Below, piece by piece: positions 60,592 to 64,000 of a DNA stretch of 64,000 bases. This stretch comes from Paralichthys olivaceus (lineage: Eukaryota > Chordata > Actinopteri > Pleuronectiformes > Paralichthyidae): contig NC_091113.1 in NCBI RefSeq assembly GCF_024713975.1, forward strand, positions 12,102,501 through 12,166,500, in the 5' to 3' direction. Every line of letters begins with the position of its first letter. Within the stretch, counting starts at the first letter, position 1. Position numbers and translations under genes: made by a program. The notes under the pieces were generated by a model. It did not search any database. It saw only the letters and a list, made by a program, of their open reading frames with translations, and was not told where the DNA came from.

Positions 60592-60893
60592 GTGGCTGGG
60601 AATTCAGCACAAGTGTCGCTCTCAGGTGTGAATGTGTGTATGTGCCTGTTAACTGCAGTTCCCATACATTAGACTGGCATTCAGGATTACACAGTCACTG
60701 TACACGGGGCTGATATTAGCCTAAAGGTAGGGTGCACTATTCTCCACAGGTAGAAGATAATAATAACACCAGTGAAAACAGGTCCTATGTGTATGCTTTC
60801 TACAATAATTCAAGTGTTAGTGTGTTATGGTTGTTATTCATCCATTGGTGTCCCACCCTGGAAATTATGCTTTACAAAAATACATGCAAATAA

Positions 60894-60894
<1 letters not shown>

Positions 60895-60929
<35 letters not shown>
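60895..60929. repeat. (TG)n microsatellite
   Basis: Uninterrupted TG run of about 17 units. Confidence 0.95.
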
Positions 60930-60932
<3 letters not shown>

Positions 60933-63543
60933 ATTTTGAATAATTCAACAACATAAATATACAGTTGAATGCATAATCTGGAAGAAGAAAATATGAAAAA
61001 GGCTAATGCATAACTGCAGCTAATGCTAACTAACATAGCAGAGGGATGGTTAGCACCAGTTAGCTTTATAGTGCAATTTATGCCAAATGATGTACCAATG
61101 TGAATGTATTTCTCATATTTATTTTGATTTGAATTATTCGACAGATAATTCGACAGATAGACTACATTACAACTATGGAATCTGAATATTTTTTATATAT
61201 ACATGTTTACAAACTTGTAAAAATTGACAAGAAAGCTGTAGGAAAACATTTCCTATGTAGATTTACTTTTTAAAGAAGGAGACGAGTCTGTACGGCAAAC
61301 ATTAAACAAAACAAAGCCAGCCCTCGTTATCGATCACTTTGAATACAGAGTGACACGTCTCCAATTGTTTTTCAACATCACAGCAGATCAATATGGAGGA
61401 GTGCTCGGAGAATACAGGGGGCTAAATGATGCCTTCTCTGTTTAGAGACTCGGGGAAATTGACATACTGCCAGGTTGGAGGAGGCCTGGGTCGATAGATA
61501 TTGTCATCCCCTTTAGATATATCATCCATATGGATATGCTGCCATGTTGCACCTCTCTTATTTCTCAACATGTAGGACGCAGGTGCCAATATTTTGTGAT
61601 TTATACTGTAACACATATATTGTCAAAAACTATTTAGGGAAAATGGGTTCAGACTTGAGCAGCATCCATTTTACACTGACAATCAAAGCTTGTGTTGGGT
61701 TTGCTTCCTCGAGTAACTTGGGTGTAAAAACGTACGATTTAAACCCAAGATATATTGACTAAAGTAGGTTGCATACAATCAAATATTAATAAGATCTTCT
61801 TTTAAAGACCTGGATTTCATGGGATGTTTTATAATCCCTGACGCTGTCTGTCTACATTTAATTCTTGAGCTTTTGTTTTGTGAATGCCAGAGGTGTGGCT
61901 CACTAGAACCATCATTAAGTTAACAACATTGCTTGCAAAAGTACCTTGTGCAGAACTTCAAAAGTAGACCTGCCGCATGTTTTTGGAATATTTAAACAGA
62001 GAGAAGTATAAAATCATCACCCAAAGATATTCAGTTTACTGGCATGTAAAACTGGGTAAATTGGTTTTTAAAAAACTGGAACAAAGGCTCTATTTTATAT
62101 CTTTTCTGCCTAAAAACTCAAATTTGATTTGTATTGCCCATTTTCCCAAATCAGATTTGCCTCACAGGGCTCAACAATCTGTTCAAGGTGCTGCATCCTC
62201 TTGTCCATAACCCTTGACTATGTGCTGAGACAAAACTACCAAATGTTCAATGAGGGGAAATAGATTTTCTTCATTTTCTGTCAATTAACTAAACAATACT
62301 TTTCAACTTTAGGGTTCTGGTTGATTTCTACCATGCATAGTGGGGACAACATATGTTTACCCTCCAGCCCCCTATAGAAGGACATGAACATGGCACAGCA
62401 GAAAATATATTTAATGATGTATAATTTCTTAACTGAAGTAACAGTGTGAAGCAATAGTACATCTATAAAACACTGCAACATATAGTTCATATTTAATTCA
62501 TGTAGATACTCATTCTTCAGTTGTTTCTGTCTACACTTACTTGCAAAGAGCTGTAATCTAGTGCAGTGGATCATTTGCCTCTATGAGTGTCACACTGATC
62601 AAACCATGACTGGAACTGAGACAAAAGTCAAAAATATAGGAAGTCAGTATTAAAACCATGTATTTGTACGTTGCCATCTCAAAGCAGTACACGGAAAAAA
62701 GGACAGTCAGTTATTTTCATGAGGAAACTCCAAATTGAGTTGAGGATCTTCAATGAGCATCTGTAGCTGAGAGAAATAAATCAGGGCTACAATGTGCAGG
62801 CTTTTCAGCATCTTATGTAAAATCGTCTCCTGAGGGACAGATCACAGACATTTTATCTGCCAGTGTCGTGAAAATACAGATTGTGGTTTGAAAATCTGGA
62901 TCTAATAAGTATTAATAGTTTTGCAATATGTATCTTTACTGCACAAGTGAAAGTGGACGAGGAGAGAAAGTGGTGGTGGTCTGGATTACGGCGTGTTTAT
63001 TATACAGACTCACACATACACACAGAGGGAGGGAGGAAATAGAGCTGATGACACCTGTCTGTCCCTGTTGGGCAGGAGAGTAAAGGTTAAATGTGTGTGT
63101 CATGGCTGGCTCCATGGGGGTGTGTGGTCAGGGGGGCAAGCGGACAGCAGGTGGCCACTAGCTGGACATTCACTATAGCTGCAGTCTGACCAAGAGGCAA
63201 CCTGTAGCTCATAGTCCAATAATAAAGTTTCCAAATTTGCAGTGAGGAAGAGGAAATGAAGGGAAGTGCATATCCTGAGTGTGCAATCAAAAACTAATAT
63301 CCCTCCCTCTTACATTCTAAACGTTTTGCTTTTTTATTCAAGCGCATTAAATACAATTAAACTAACGAGCGTATGATTTCTCCAAAATTGCTCTGGAAAT
63401 ATCGTGATATGAGAGTCTCTCCCTCTCTGTCAGCCTGGAGAGGATGTTCATTATTTTTCTGTTATTCTAGCGTGGCACGGGCTGAGGATGGAAGGGGCGT
63501 GCGTTTGATAAACAGGGCGTGGATTTGGCAGCCAGACCGGAGA

Positions 63544-63562
63544 GGGGAGGGGGGGGGGGGGG
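63544..63562 (+). repeat. G-tract upstream of a putative start region
   Basis: A run of at least 12 guanines preceded by AGGGGAGG. It could form a G-quadruplex; about 50 bases before the first candidate exon sequence. Confidence 0.8.
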
Positions 63563-64000
63563 TTGTTGAGAGCTTCCTTACAGCCGTGGAGCCACAGGAG
63601 TGCACAGAATGAGGCACGGGAGCGCAGCGGGACACAGACTCACAGCAGCCACCTTTCAGCTGAGCCTCGCTGGGACATTTTCTTTAGTGATCGAGGAAAA
63701 GAGAAAGTTGTTTGTTGAAGCTTAAAGGAGATTGATATAAAAAGACAAGGGGCAGGATAAGCTGGGGAACATGTGGAGCTTTTTTACGCGCGGTGGCAAA
63801 CTTTTGCGCCACTTGCTTCTGTGGCACGGTGATCATTTTAAAGCGCTCCCAGTTTGAGTAGCTTTTTTAAAATTAAAGACAGGAGCATGAAGTCCTGTGA
63901 TATGCCATGTTTCCTGCGTTGTGTCCCCATGCTCAGGATTACGACTCATGGGATGTAGTAAATGGAGAGCTGCGTTCAACTTTGGACACCTGAAGGTGCA
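63563..64000 (+). other. 5' region / first exon of an unidentified plus-strand gene
   Basis: GC and CpG content rise from about 63470 (GGGGCGTGC and GGGCGTGG boxes), giving a TATA-less promoter look, and the sequence then resembles a long 5' UTR. Several ATGs open short frames: 63609 (37 codons), 63771 (28 codons) and 63887 (23 codons). The ATG at 63948 stays open to the window edge and reads MGCSKWRAAFNFGHLK. If used, its Met-Gly-Cys start would suit N-myristoylation and palmitoylation. A splice donor at CTGAAG/GTGCA is also possible. The gene is not identified. Confidence 0.4.

Larger units (their letters stand above)
49303..63400. other. long gene-poor region right of msrb1
   Basis: About 14 kb in which I could not assemble any known gene. 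It holds dispersed repeats, GT microsatellites and three small coding-like islands (50.6, 51.3 and 60.4 kb), listed separately. Some of it is probably regulatory sequence of the gene beginning near 63.6 kb. Confidence 0.45.

Overview
This is a vertebrate nuclear genome window, almost certainly from a percomorph-type teleost fish. The genes are split by short GT-AG introns. There are long (CA)n/(GT)n microsatellites and AT-rich spacers. Scattered degenerate copies of dispersed repeats common in spiny-rayed fish are also present. Nothing bacterial, viral or CRISPR-like was seen. Species cannot be fixed by reading alone.

Layout: (1) 392-2180, minus: 5' seven exons of atpaf2 (mitochondrial F1-ATPase assembly factor 2); its last exon(s) lie left of the window. 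(2) 2181-2822: short shared head-to-head promoter with several CCAAT boxes. (3) 2823-5412, plus: complete gid4 (substrate receptor of the CTLH/GID ubiquitin ligase). (4) 6.4-15.8 kb: gene-poor, with old repeats and one unexplained exon-like stretch. (5) 15961-18722, plus: complete noxo1 (NADPH oxidase organizer 1). (6) 19.2-25.4 kb: repeat-bearing spacer. (7) 25474-35005, minus: complete coding part of tex2 (12 exons counting a noncoding first exon near 38.7 kb), an ER-anchored SMP-domain lipid-transfer protein. (8) 43338-44505, plus: complete neurl2 (Ozz), a neuralized/SOCS-box ubiquitin-ligase adaptor. (9) 45458-48992, plus: complete msrb1, a selenoprotein whose in-frame TGA at 48228 is explained by a SECIS hairpin I could fold by eye at 49062-49130. 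(10) 49.2-63.4 kb: mostly noncoding, with repeats and three small coding-like islands I could not assign. (11) 63.56-64.0 kb: GC-richer first exon/promoter of another plus-strand gene running off the right edge.

The genes are unrelated housekeeping and tissue genes, not an operon-like system. The only functional coupling visible is the atpaf2/gid4 bidirectional promoter. In human, atpaf2 and gid4 neighbour each other on chromosome 17, noxo1 and msrb1 lie on 16p, neurl2 on 20q and tex2 on 17q, so the block mixes segments that are separate in mammals.

All exon boundaries were read by hand: GT/AG sites were chosen so that phase is kept and the protein matches the family as I know it. I found no convincing evidence of a previously undescribed system. 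The best leads are the orphan coding-like islands, the (CA)n tract directly behind a tex2 5' splice site, the tex2 upstream ORFs and a three-copy dispersed repeat.
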